64,000 nucleotides of DNA from Micromonospora marina (lineage in GTDB: Bacteria; Actinomycetota; Actinomycetes; Mycobacteriales; Micromonosporaceae). This document shows positions 40,561 through 48,170 of the stretch, piece by piece. Where the stretch lies: NCBI RefSeq assembly GCF_900091565.1, contig NZ_FMCV01000019.1:62001-126000 (forward strand), given 5' to 3'. The translations under genes and the position numbers were made by a program. Below the pieces are notes generated by a model. That model did not search any database. It was given only the letters and a program-made list of their open reading frames with translations, and was not told the origin of the DNA. How positions within the stretch are numbered: position 1 is the stretch's first letter; every line of letters begins with the position of its first letter.

Positions 40561-40592
40561 GCCGTTCCCCGCGCGCCTGCCGTCTCACGCGG

Positions 40593-41654
40593 TCAGCCGA
40601 TCGGCTCGCGCTGCCGCCACGCCGCCCGCACCGAGGTCCGGCCGTTGGTGCGCAGCAGCGAGCCCTCGTAGATCCGCGCCCCGGCGAGCAGGAACCCGGC
40701 CGCCGTGAGCAGCAGCAGCGCCAGCGACACGATCGGCTCCCAGGCCGCCGCGTCGCCGGTGAACAGCCGCACCGGCATCGCTGTGGGCGACGAGAACGGC
40801 AGGTACGACAGGATCCGCATCGCGCCGGCGTTGTCGTTGAGGAACACCACAGCGAAGAACGGCGCCATCACCGCGAGTTGGACCGGCATGGACGCCCCGG
40901 CGATGTCCTCCTGCCGGTTCACCAGCGCCCCGGCGGCCGCCCACATGGCCGCGAGCAGCAGGAAACCGCACAGGAAGTACGGCACGAACCAGCCGACGGC
41001 CGGTGCGATCAGCCCCAGCAGGTCGCCTCCGCCGGTCAGGCGCATGCCGATCAGCGCGGTGGCCGCGATCAGGGCGATCTGTCCCAGCGCCAGCGCGCCC
41101 GCGGCGAGGATCTTGCCGGCCAGCAGCGCCCGGGCCGGCACGGCGGCGACCAGGATCTCCACGATCCGGGTCTGCTTCTCCTCGGTGACGCTCTGCGCGA
41201 TCTGCATCCCGAACGTCTGGGACATGAAGAAGAAGACGAACGCGAAGGCGAACGGCACCAGGTACGCGACGAGCGGGTCGACCGCGTCCGGGTCCAGCAG
41301 CTCGACCTGCGGTGCCGCGCTCAGCGCGGTGACGACGTCGTCCGGGGCCCGCTCGTCGGCGACCACGACCGGACCGGTCACCACGGCGGCGTCCGCATCA
41401 CCGTCTCGTACCGCCTGCTCGGCCGCGCCGTCGTCGGCGACCAGCATGACGTCCAGCCCGGCCGCGCGCAGCGGTTCGGCTCCGGCCGCGGTCACCGCCA
41501 CTGTGGACGGGCCACTGTTCAGCATCGCCGGCGCCACTGTGGCGACGACCGCGAGCAGCAGGAAGATCAGCGTGCTGTAGAGGAACGTCTTGTCGCGGAG
41601 CTTGACCTTGATCTCGCGGGCGGCGACCAGCCGGGTGGCCTGAAGCGTGTTCAC
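40593..41654 (-). CDS. ABC-2 type transporter permease
   Basis: 353 residues from GTG 41654, overlapping the ATPase stop (GTGA). It has one N-terminal membrane helix (TLIFLLLAVVATVAPAML), an external domain of about 130 residues, and five or six C-terminal helices, including the conserved FGMQIAQSVTEEKQTRIVEIL before the second group. This is the NatB/ABC-2 exporter layout. Substrate unknown; candidates are sodium or a drug/peptide. It works with the ATPase upstream. Confidence 0.9.
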   Translation of the reverse strand: MNTLQATRLVAAREIKVKLRDKTFLYSTLIFLLLAVVATVAPAMLNSGPSTVAVTAAGAEPLRAAGLDVMLVADDGAAEQAVRDGDADAAVVTGPVVVADERAPDDVVTALSAAPQVELLDPDAVDPLVAYLVPFAFAFVFFFMSQTFGMQIAQSVTEEKQTRIVEILVAAVPARALLAGKILAAGALALGQIALIAATALIGMRLTGGGDLLGLIAPAVGWFVPYFLCGFLLLAAMWAAAGALVNRQEDIAGASMPVQLAVMAPFFAVVFLNDNAGAMRILSYLPFSSPTAMPVRLFTGDAAAWEPIVSLALLLLTAAGFLLAGARIYEGSLLRTNGRTSVRAAWRQREPIG

Positions 41655-42544
41655 TGGTTGACCTCTCGGAAGATCTCGGCGAGGGACGGGGTGACCGGAC
41701 CGAACGCGCGCACCGGTCCGCGGGCCAGGGCGGCGCGCAGCACCGACTGGTCGTCGGCGGGCGGGTCCAGGTCGAACACGGCGCGCGCGCCGTCGAGGTC
41801 GACCAGCCGCACGCCGGGCTGGTCCCGCAGCCAGCCGGCGTCGCCGTCGACCACGAGCGAGAAGCGGGGCCGGGTGTACGCGGAGCGCAACTCCTCGCGG
41901 GCGCCCGCGGCCCGGATCGTTCCGGCCGCGATGAGCACCAGGTCGTCGCAGAGCCGTTCCACCACGTCGAGCTGGTGGCTGGAGAACAGCACCGGCGCTC
42001 CGGCGGCGGCGCGTTCCCGCAGCACCGCCACCACCATGTCGACGGCGAGCGGGTCGAGCCCGGAGAACGGCTCGTCCAGGATCAGCACCTCCGGGTCGTG
42101 CACCAGCGCGGCGGCGATCTGCGCGCGCTGCTGGTTACCCAGCGACAGCGTCTCCAGCAGGTCGTCGGCCCGCTCGCCGAGACCGACCCGTTCCAGCAGC
42201 GCGTCGGTACGCCGGCGCGCCCCGGCGGCGTCCAGCCCGTACAGGCGGCCGAGGTGGACCACCTGCTCGCGGGGCGTCATCTTCGGGTAGAGGCCGCGTT
42301 CCTCAGGCATGTAGCCGAACCGGGCCCGGGCCTCGCGCGCGAGCGGTCGCCCCCGCCACGTCACCTGCCCGGCGTCCGGGGCGAGCACACCGAGGATGAT
42401 CCGCATGGTGGTGGTCTTGCCGGCGCCGTTGCCGCCGACGAATCCGGTCATGCGCCCGGCGGTCACGTCGAAGGAGACGTCCTTGAGCACCTGACGGTCG
42501 CCGAAGCTGCGGTCGACGCCGTCGAGGCGGAGCACGCTGGTCAT
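41651..42544 (-). CDS. ABC transporter ATP-binding protein
   Basis: 297 residues. Walker A GGNGAGKTT (about 38-46), signature ETLSLGNQQRAQIA and Walker B VLILDEPFSGLD are in place, followed by the H-loop SSHQLD. About 80 C-terminal residues form the DUF4162 extension typical of NatA-like exporters. It powers the adjoining permease. The two-component genes on the same strand upstream may control it. Confidence 0.93.
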   Translation of the reverse strand: MTSVLRLDGVDRSFGDRQVLKDVSFDVTAGRMTGFVGGNGAGKTTTMRIILGVLAPDAGQVTWRGRPLAREARARFGYMPEERGLYPKMTPREQVVHLGRLYGLDAAGARRRTDALLERVGLGERADDLLETLSLGNQQRAQIAAALVHDPEVLILDEPFSGLDPLAVDMVVAVLRERAAAGAPVLFSSHQLDVVERLCDDLVLIAAGTIRAAGAREELRSAYTRPRFSLVVDGDAGWLRDQPGVRLVDLDGARAVFDLDPPADDQSVLRAALARGPVRAFGPVTPSLAEIFREVNQ

Positions 42545-42625
42545 GATCCGGACGCTACGGCCGGCCGTCGCGCCCGTCGTCCCACCACGGGGCGATCATG
42601 GGGTCCGTCGCGCGGCGGACGGGCG

Positions 42626-43303
42626 TCATCCGCCGGGTCGCACCACCCCGTGCTCGTACGCGAACACCACCGCCTGCACCCGGTCGCGCAACCCGAGTTT
42701 GGCCAGCACCCGGCTGACGTGGGTCTTCACCGTCGCCTCGCCGACGCGCAGGACGTCCGCGATCTCGGCGTTGCTGGCCCCGCGCGCGACCAGTTCCAGC
42801 ACCTCCCGCTCGCGCGGAGTCAGGTCGGCAGTGGCCGCGTCGTGCCGGGGGTCCGGCGGCACCGCCCCGGGACGGGCGAACGTGGAGATCACCCGCCGGG
42901 TGAGCGCCGGCGCGATCAGCCCTTCGCCGCGCGCCACCACCCGGACCGCCTCGATCAGGTCCTCCGGGGTGCCGTTCTTGAGCAGGAAGCCGCTCGCCCC
43001 GGCACGCAACGCGGCGAAGAGGTAGTCGTCGCGGTCGAACGTGGTGAGGATCAGCACTGCCGGCCCGCCCGGCGTCGCGTCAGCGGTGATCCGGCGGGTG
43101 GCCTCCAGCCCGTCGAGCACCGGCATCTCCACGTCCATCAGCACCACGTCCGGCCGCAGCGCGGTCGCCATCGACACGGCGCGCTGCCCGTCGGCGGCCT
43201 CGCCGACCACCTCGATGTCGTCCTCGACCTCCAGGATCACCCGGAAACCGGTCCGGACCAGGTGCTGGTCGTCGACGAGCAGCACCCGCACCGGCGCGCT
43301 CAC
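42626..43303 (-). CDS. NarL/LuxR-family response regulator
   Basis: 225 residues from GTG 43303. Receiver: VDDQ, phospho-acceptor in VVLMDVEMPVLDG, LTTF and LLKNGTP. The C-terminal LuxR helix-turn-helix is LTPREREVLELVARGASNAE then VGEATVKTHVSRVLAKLGLR. It overlaps its kinase gene (GTGA) and precedes the ABC exporter genes by 81 bases, a typical regulatory arrangement. Confidence 0.95.
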   Translation of the reverse strand: MSAPVRVLLVDDQHLVRTGFRVILEVEDDIEVVGEAADGQRAVSMATALRPDVVLMDVEMPVLDGLEATRRITADATPGGPAVLILTTFDRDDYLFAALRAGASGFLLKNGTPEDLIEAVRVVARGEGLIAPALTRRVISTFARPGAVPPDPRHDAATADLTPREREVLELVARGASNAEIADVLRVGEATVKTHVSRVLAKLGLRDRVQAVVFAYEHGVVRPGG

Positions 43304-44586
43304 GCCGCCCGCCCGGCGGCCTCGACGGGAATCGGCATCCGGGCCCGGACCCGGAACCCGCCGCCGGGACGCGGCCCGGCCTCCACCTCACCGCCGTGCG
43401 CGGCGACGCGCTCCCGCATGCCGATCAGGCCCAGTCCGTCCCCGACTGCGGGTACGCCGCCGTGTCCGTCGTCGCTCACGTCGATCTCCAGCTCCCTCGC
43501 CAGATAGCGGATCCGCACGTCCAGCGTGGTGGCGTGGGCGTGCTTGACCACGTTCGTCACCGCCTCCTGCACGATCCGGTACGCCGCCTGCGACACCGAG
43601 CGGGGCAGCGGCACCGGTTCCCCGTACACCCCGAGGTCGGCCCGCAGCCCGGTGTCCCGGGCCCGGTCGACGAGCGCGGAGACCTGGTCGATGCCGGCGG
43701 TGTCCTCCGGCGTGGTCGCGCCGGCCACGGCGTCCGGGTCGCGCAGCACGCCGAGCATGCGGCGCAGCTCGTCGACCGAGGTGCGGGCGGTCTCCTCGAT
43801 CGCGGCCAGGGCGGTGCGGGCCTTGTCCCGGTCGCGGTCGAACACGCGCCGGCACGCGGCGGCCTGCACGCCCATCACCGACACGTGGTGGGCGATGACG
43901 TCGTGTAGCTCGCGGGCGATGCGGACCCGCTCGCCCATCACCGCGCGCTCGCGCGCCTCGACCTGGGAGCGGCGCAACTGCTCGGCCTGCTCCCGCAGTT
44001 CGTGCCGGCGGCGCGCGGCCACCCAGGAGGTCTGGCCGGAGTAGTAGGCGAACCCGAAGAACAGCACGTTGTAGAACACGCCGTTGACCACGGCGGCGAG
44101 CACCGGCGGCACCGGGCCGGCGGCGTCGGTGAAGGAGGCCGCCGAGATCTGGTCGGCCCGCAGCGCGAGGGACAGCGCGAGCCAGCCGAACATCGCCACG
44201 ATGATGCCGGCCCGCAGCCGCCCGGCCAGCCGCCGGTCGGCGCCCCAGGCGCCGAGCGTGAACAGGGCCGCGAACAGCGCACCCGACGGGAGCTGGGCGA
44301 GCGGGATCGCCCGTGCCTGCCCGGCGACGAAGGCGATGGAGATCACCACCGAGACGGCGGCGGGCCAGCGCCGCCGTACGGCCAGCGGGGCGGTCACCGC
44401 GACCGTCCACCAGACCTGCTCGGCGACGCTCGGCGGCGGCCCGAGCAGGAAGGCCCCGGTGCTGTGCGCCAGGGTCAGCTCGAACAGGGCCAGCACGGTG
44501 ACCGCGAGCCCGACCCAGAGGTCGGCGCGGAACTGCGCGGCCGTGGGGGCCGGCCGGCGCCAGGCGGTGGTGGGTGCGGTGCTCAC
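43300..44586 (-). CDS. NarL-type sensor histidine kinase
   Basis: 428 residues from GTG 44586. The N-terminal 170 residues contain about five or six membrane helices. The HisKA_3 box has the phospho-acceptor His in ARELHDVIAHHVSVMGVQA, followed by a HATPase domain (QEAVTNVVKHAHAT; DDGHGG; GLGLIGMRERVAAHGGEV). It phosphorylates the overlapping regulator. Its upstream region has been invaded by an IS element whose nearest end is within 110 bases, so its original promoter may have been changed. Confidence 0.93.
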   Translation of the reverse strand: MSTAPTTAWRRPAPTAAQFRADLWVGLAVTVLALFELTLAHSTGAFLLGPPPSVAEQVWWTVAVTAPLAVRRRWPAAVSVVISIAFVAGQARAIPLAQLPSGALFAALFTLGAWGADRRLAGRLRAGIIVAMFGWLALSLALRADQISAASFTDAAGPVPPVLAAVVNGVFYNVLFFGFAYYSGQTSWVAARRRHELREQAEQLRRSQVEARERAVMGERVRIARELHDVIAHHVSVMGVQAAACRRVFDRDRDKARTALAAIEETARTSVDELRRMLGVLRDPDAVAGATTPEDTAGIDQVSALVDRARDTGLRADLGVYGEPVPLPRSVSQAAYRIVQEAVTNVVKHAHATTLDVRIRYLARELEIDVSDDGHGGVPAVGDGLGLIGMRERVAAHGGEVEAGPRPGGGFRVRARMPIPVEAAGRAA

Positions 44587-44696
44587 CGTACGACCATGCC
44601 ACCGCTGCCGCCGGTGCGGTGCCCGGGGCGGAAACGGGCCTTCAGACCGGGGGTGAAGGCCCGCGCTGGGAGGGCCGTCAAGGCCCGGGCAGTGCC

Positions 44697-45114
44697 TTAG
44701 ACCGGGCGGTTCTGCTGCTCGATGTACTGCTTCACGATGATCAGCGGAGCCCCGCCGACGGAGCCCGCGAAGTACGAACCCGACCACAGCTTGTTGGCCC
44801 GGTAGTAGTGCCGCACGAGGTCGGGGAACTCCTGCCGCAGACGGCGCGAGGACACGCCCTTGAGGGAGTTGACCAGGCGGGTCACTGCCACCTTGGGTGG
44901 GTGGTTCACGAGCAGGTGGACGTGGTTGTTCTCGCCGTTGAACTCGACCAGATCCGCCTCGAAGTCGGCGCACACGTCCCGCATGACCTGTTCCATGCGG
45001 GTCAGGTGCCGGTCGGCGAGCACCTTGTGCTGGAACTTCGTTACAAAAACCATGTGAACATGCATCGTAAAAGCACAGGGGTCTACCAGTGCGGATGCCT
45101 TCAAGTTCTGCCAT
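44697..45114 (-). pseudogene. tnpA: IS200/IS605 TnpA (Y1 HUH transposase), frameshifted
   Basis: From ATG 45114 the N-terminus reads MAELEGIRTGRP as in family members. The frame then fails; the continuation FTMHVHMVFVTKFQHKVLAD is in another frame from about 45080. One extra C in a CCCC run (45078-45081, read on the minus strand) accounts for the change. The rest is intact: the HUH pair in ENNHVHLLVNHPP, the RANKLWSGSYFAGSVGGAPL region, and the catalytic Tyr in KQYIEQQNRP. Repaired length would be 138 residues. A shorter product from ATG 45065 (122 residues) would lack the first beta strand. Inactivation, a programmed slip or a sequencing error are all possible. Confidence 0.8.
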
Positions 45115-45115
45115 A

Positions 45116-45121
45116 TACAGT
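45116..45121 (+). promoter_or_regulatory. -10 box of a probable leaderless tnpB transcript
   Basis: TACAGT lies seven bases before the tnpB GTG at 45129, in the 14-base space between the tnpA and tnpB starts. Confidence 0.4.
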
Positions 45122-45128
45122 TCTTTTC

Positions 45129-46487
45129 GTGCAGCTCCGGTACAACGTCCGCGTCTATCCGACGCCTGGCCAGCAGATCGAGCTGGCGCGGGCGTTCGGG
45201 TGTGCGCGGGTGGTGTTCAACGACGGGCTGCGCCTGCGTCAGCAGGCCCGGGAGGCGGGCGAGAAGTACATTTCCGACGGGGAACTGTCGCGCCGCCTGA
45301 TCACCGAGGCGAAGCTGACGCCGGAGCGGGCGTGGCTGGGCGAGGTCTCGGCGGTGGTGTTGCAGCAGGCCCTTGCCGATCTGAACACCGCCTACCGCAA
45401 CTTCTTCAACTCGCTGTCGGGCAAGCGCAAGGGCCGCACGGTGGCCCCGCCCCGGTTCCGGTTCCGCAAGGACAACCGGCAGGCCATCCGGTTCACGAAG
45501 AACTCCCGGTTCAAGGTCCTGGACAACGGGCGGCTGCGCCTGCCGAAGATCGGCGACCTCGCGGTCCGCTGGTCGCGGACCCTGCCCTCGGACCCGTCCA
45601 GTGTGGCGATCATCCGGGACGCGGCGGGCCGGTACTTCGCGTCGTTCGTCGTCCAGGTGGCCGACGAGGCGTTGCCGCCGGTCGAGTCTGAGATCGGTAT
45701 CGACCTGGGCCTGACCCACTTCGCCGTCATGTCCGACGGCACGAAGGTCGCCGCGCCGAAGTTCCTGCGCCGGACCGCGCGCAAGCTCAAGCGTCTGCAA
45801 CAGGATCTCTCGCGCAAGCAGCGCGGGAGTCAGAACCGCAGCAAGGCCGTCGTGAAGGTCGCCAGGGCGCACGCCCGGGTGGCCGACACCCGGCGGGACT
45901 GGCAACACAAGCTCTCGACGCAGATCATCCGCGAGAACCAAGCGGTGTACGTCGAGAATCTGTGCGTCGTCGGTCTCGGCCGGACCCGGCTCGCCAAGTC
46001 CGTCCACGACGCCGGCTGGGCGAGCTTCACCGCCATGTTGGAGTACAAGGCCGCCCGGTACGGGCGCATCTTCGGCCGGGTGAACCGGTTCTTCCCGTCC
46101 ACCCGCATGTGCTCCGACTGTGGGCGGATCAACGAGAAGACGGCGCTCAACGTCCGGACGTGGGACTGCCCCTGCGGCAGTCACCACGACCGGGACGTCA
46201 ACGCCGCGATCAACGTGCTCGCCGCCGGACAGGCGGAGAGTCGAAACGACCGTGGAGCGCAGATAAGACCGGGACTCGTCCCGGCACCGCGCAACGAAGC
46301 GGTAACCCACCCGGACGCCGCGTGTTCCACGCGCAGCGTGGAGGGAATCTCCGTCCTTCAGGGCGGAGAGGATGTCAACTCTGCCACGAGCCGTACGACG
46401 ACGACACGGCCGCCCGGGCCGCGATCGACCGGCTGGTCCGGCGGACCGCGTTGCGCGCTCCCGGCGACGTGCTCAACCTGGCGGTGA
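45129..46487 (+). CDS. tnpB: TnpB, RNA-guided nuclease of IS200/IS605
   Basis: 452 residues from GTG 45129. The N-terminal region is VQLRYNVRVYPTPGQQIELA with FGCARVVFNDGL. The RuvC triad is complete: Asp192 in GIDLGLTHFAV, Glu276 in VYVENLCVVGL and Asp356 in HHDRDVNAAINVL. The zinc ribbon has Cys328, Cys331, Cys347 and Cys349. TnpB proteins cut DNA guided by an RNA made from the right end of the element. The normal family end lies soon after AAINVLAAGQ; here no stop occurs before the element's right end, so the last 36 residues (from 46379) come from the neighbouring GNAT remnant read in an alien frame. Confidence 0.9.
   Translation: MQLRYNVRVYPTPGQQIELARAFGCARVVFNDGLRLRQQAREAGEKYISDGELSRRLITEAKLTPERAWLGEVSAVVLQQALADLNTAYRNFFNSLSGKRKGRTVAPPRFRFRKDNRQAIRFTKNSRFKVLDNGRLRLPKIGDLAVRWSRTLPSDPSSVAIIRDAAGRYFASFVVQVADEALPPVESEIGIDLGLTHFAVMSDGTKVAAPKFLRRTARKLKRLQQDLSRKQRGSQNRSKAVVKVARAHARVADTRRDWQHKLSTQIIRENQAVYVENLCVVGLGRTRLAKSVHDAGWASFTAMLEYKAARYGRIFGRVNRFFPSTRMCSDCGRINEKTALNVRTWDCPCGSHHDRDVNAAINVLAAGQAESRNDRGAQIRPGLVPAPRNEAVTHPDAACSTRSVEGISVLQGGEDVNSATSRTTTTRPPGPRSTGWSGGPRCALPATCSTWR
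46230..46398 (+). ncRNA. Putative omega RNA (TnpB guide) at the element's right end
   Basis: In characterised IS200/IS605 elements the guide RNA spans the 3' part of tnpB and the right end, and its guide is the flanking DNA. Here the scaffold would include the hairpin ending near 46368 and the guide would begin after TCAA (46375-46378), at CTCTGCCACGAGCCGTAC. This is predicted from position; the limits are approximate. Confidence 0.4.
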
Positions 46488-46646
46488 CGCTGGCGGGCAC
46501 CGGCAGGGCGAGATCGGGTACGTGGCGCACCCCGATCACACGGCCGGGGATACGCGCACCTGCGGGAGAACGAGTTCGTCAAGGGGGAGTGGACCGACGA
46601 GGTGGTCTACGCGCTGCTGGCCCGCGAGTGGCGGGCGGCGGCCTGA
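46379..46646 (+). pseudogene. Shattered GNAT acetyltransferase gene
   Basis: Three pieces of one GNAT protein lie in order in three different frames. Piece one (46385-46504) reads HEPYDDDTAARAAIDRLVRR and on to LAPGDVLNLAVTLAGTG-like sequence. Piece two (46504-46550) reads QGEIGYVAHPDHTAG, the acetyl-CoA region start. Piece three (46554-46646) reads AHLRENEFVKGEWTDEVVYA to the stop. Family members have about 15 residues between the first two and 40 or more between the last two, so two internal deletions occurred. The first 25-30 codons are gone, cut at the IS right end. Confidence 0.75.
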
Positions 46647-46706
46647 CTGCCCGCGTACCCGGAAGGCCCGGCCCGCCCTCGACGGGGCGTGCCGGGCCGT
46701 GCCGGC

Positions 46707-47648
46707 TCAGGCGGCGCGGCGGGCCTTGACCGCGCTCTCGGTCACGTCCCAGATCGCGACGAGCACGACCACGGCGGCGGTCACCCGGGCGACCTGGTCC
46801 GTGCCGCCGTCGCGCAGCCAGGCGAACCGCTCGACCAGCTCGGGGTTGAGCAGCCGGTCGGTGCCGAGCAGCCAGAGCACCGGGGCGGCGAAGGCCACGT
46901 TGAGCACCGCGTTGACGGCGACCAGCGGCCAGGTCCACCGCCCGGCCCGGTACTTGGCGATCTCCAGGCCGACGGTGGCCAGCAGCACCACGATCAGGGC
47001 CGGCAGCCAGAAGCTCCAGAGCGCCGGGTCGAGCACCGCCATCCGGGAGCCGTCGTCGGTGGTCCAGCGCTGGAAGTGCTGACCGATCAGGAAGCCGACG
47101 GTGGCGAGCAGGAACACCGCCGAGGCGATGCTGTCGGAGTGGCTGATCTGCCGTTCCCGGCTCTCCTCGGCAAGCTGGTCGACGGTCCACTCGGGCAGGC
47201 CGAGCGGTGTGCGGGTGCGTTCCAGCACGGCGAACGCCAGCGTGACCCAGAACGCGATCTGGACCGCGGTCTGCATCGCGGCCACGACCGCCGTGCCGAT
47301 CGCCGCGCCCGGCTCGCCGTCGAGCAGCGCCTTGGCGAGGCCGGAGAGCACACCCACGATCGCCGGGATGTACGTGAGCAGCTGCCGCAGCAGCCGCCAC
47401 CAGAGCAGGTAGTAGCGTGGGCCGATCAGTTGCAGGGTGCGGTCGCTGTAGCGCGCCGCGAGCTTCTCCGGGTGGCCCAGCTCGGTGAGCACCTCGCGCT
47501 CGGCGGAGGCGTGGTCCTGCCCGCCCGAGGTCCGGTCGTCGATCATGTCGGCGATGGAGCCGCGCAGCTCCTCGGCGAGTTCCAGACGGCGTTGCGCGGG
47601 CACGGCCCGCATGGTGGCGGCGACGTAACGGTCGGTCAGGGAACTCAT
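46707..47648 (-). CDS. Membrane protein with permease-prefix (HAAS-like) domain, PadR partner
   Basis: 313 residues. The first 80 form a soluble helical domain (AEELRGSIADMIDDRTSG; VLTELGHPEKLAARYSD) that in this family precedes membrane domains encoded beside PadR regulators. Six or seven hydrophobic helices follow (for example YIPAIVGVLSGLAKALL; VAAMQTAVQIAFWVTLAFAV; ALIVVLLATVGLEIA). The start overlaps the PadR stop by ATGA, so regulator and membrane protein are co-made. Function unknown; probably a PadR-controlled membrane stress protein. Confidence 0.85.
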   Translation of the reverse strand: MSSLTDRYVAATMRAVPAQRRLELAEELRGSIADMIDDRTSGGQDHASAEREVLTELGHPEKLAARYSDRTLQLIGPRYYLLWWRLLRQLLTYIPAIVGVLSGLAKALLDGEPGAAIGTAVVAAMQTAVQIAFWVTLAFAVLERTRTPLGLPEWTVDQLAEESRERQISHSDSIASAVFLLATVGFLIGQHFQRWTTDDGSRMAVLDPALWSFWLPALIVVLLATVGLEIAKYRAGRWTWPLVAVNAVLNVAFAAPVLWLLGTDRLLNPELVERFAWLRDGGTDQVARVTAAVVVLVAIWDVTESAVKARRAA

Positions 47649-47986
47649 CGTTCCGCTCCTTCGATCAGGTCGGTGACGGACGTCCGCACCGCGGTCATGT
47701 CGTCGAGCAGCCGGTTCAGGACGGTCTCGCCGTCGTCGCTGGTCCGGTAGAACTTGCGCGGCCGGCTCTCCTCGGTGTTCCACTCGCTGGTCAGCAGGCC
47801 CTGGTCCTCGAGTCGGCGCAGCAGCGGGTAGAGCGTGTTGGCGTCGACCGCGAAGCCGTGTGCGGCCAGCCGTTGCAGCAGGGCGTATCCGTAGTCGGGG
47901 CGGCGCAGGGCGACCAGGCTGGCCACCACCACGGTGCCGCGTCGTAGCTCCTGAAGGTGGGTCCGGAGGACCTCGTCGCTGACCAT
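47645..47986 (-). CDS. PadR-family transcriptional regulator
   Basis: 113 residues from ATG 47986. PadR winged helix: LQELRRGTVVVASLVALRRP, YGYALLQRLAAHGFAVDANT, LYPLLRRLEDQGLLTSEW and PRKFYRTSDDGE. It should repress its own operon through the palindrome at 47997-48017, eleven bases upstream. The start codon falls about where transcription should begin, so the mRNA is probably leaderless. Confidence 0.93.
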   Translation of the reverse strand: MVSDEVLRTHLQELRRGTVVVASLVALRRPDYGYALLQRLAAHGFAVDANTLYPLLRRLEDQGLLTSEWNTEESRPRKFYRTSDDGETVLNRLLDDMTAVRTSVTDLIEGAER

Positions 47987-47996
47987 GCTCAACACG

Positions 47997-48017
47997 ATAG
48001 TGTGTGGCACACACTAT
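47997..48017 (-). promoter_or_regulatory. PadR operator overlapping the padR promoter
   Basis: ATAGTGTGTG (47997-48006) and CACACACTAT (48008-48017) are perfect ten-base arms around one G. On the minus strand TTGCAA, 17 bases of spacer and TATCGT form a -35/-10 pair, so a bound repressor would sit between the boxes. TATCGT ends seven bases before the ATG. Confidence 0.7.
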
Positions 48018-48170
48018 TGCAAGAGAATAGAACATCGCGCGCCGCACATCGGCCGGCCGGAGAGACCCGCGCCACCCCCGGTGTGGACGGTGGAGCCCGC
48101 ACGACCACCTCGGTAGGGTGGGCCGGTCGACTCCGACGCAGCTTGATCCACAACCCGGGGGGCGCCACGC

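Larger units (their letters stand above)
44636..46378. mobile_element. IS200/IS605-family insertion element with divergent tnpA and tnpB
   Basis: The element carries a Y1 transposase gene (minus) and a tnpB gene (plus) whose start codons are 14 bases apart. On the left, a hairpin of nine perfect pairs (44636-44644 / 44654-44662) lies next to the tnpA stop and is a candidate left-end structure. On the right, a hairpin (near 46349-46368) is followed by GATGTCAA; ending in TCAA, the cleavage tetranucleotide known for IS608, suggests a right end at 46378. There are no terminal inverted repeats or target duplication, as expected for this family. The left limit is less certain. Confidence 0.8.

Noticed and set aside
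46488..46706. 46371-47082 plus-strand frame as a protein gene
   Set aside because: It switches through the GNAT remnant frames and then runs antisense to the PadR-partner gene; no coherent product.
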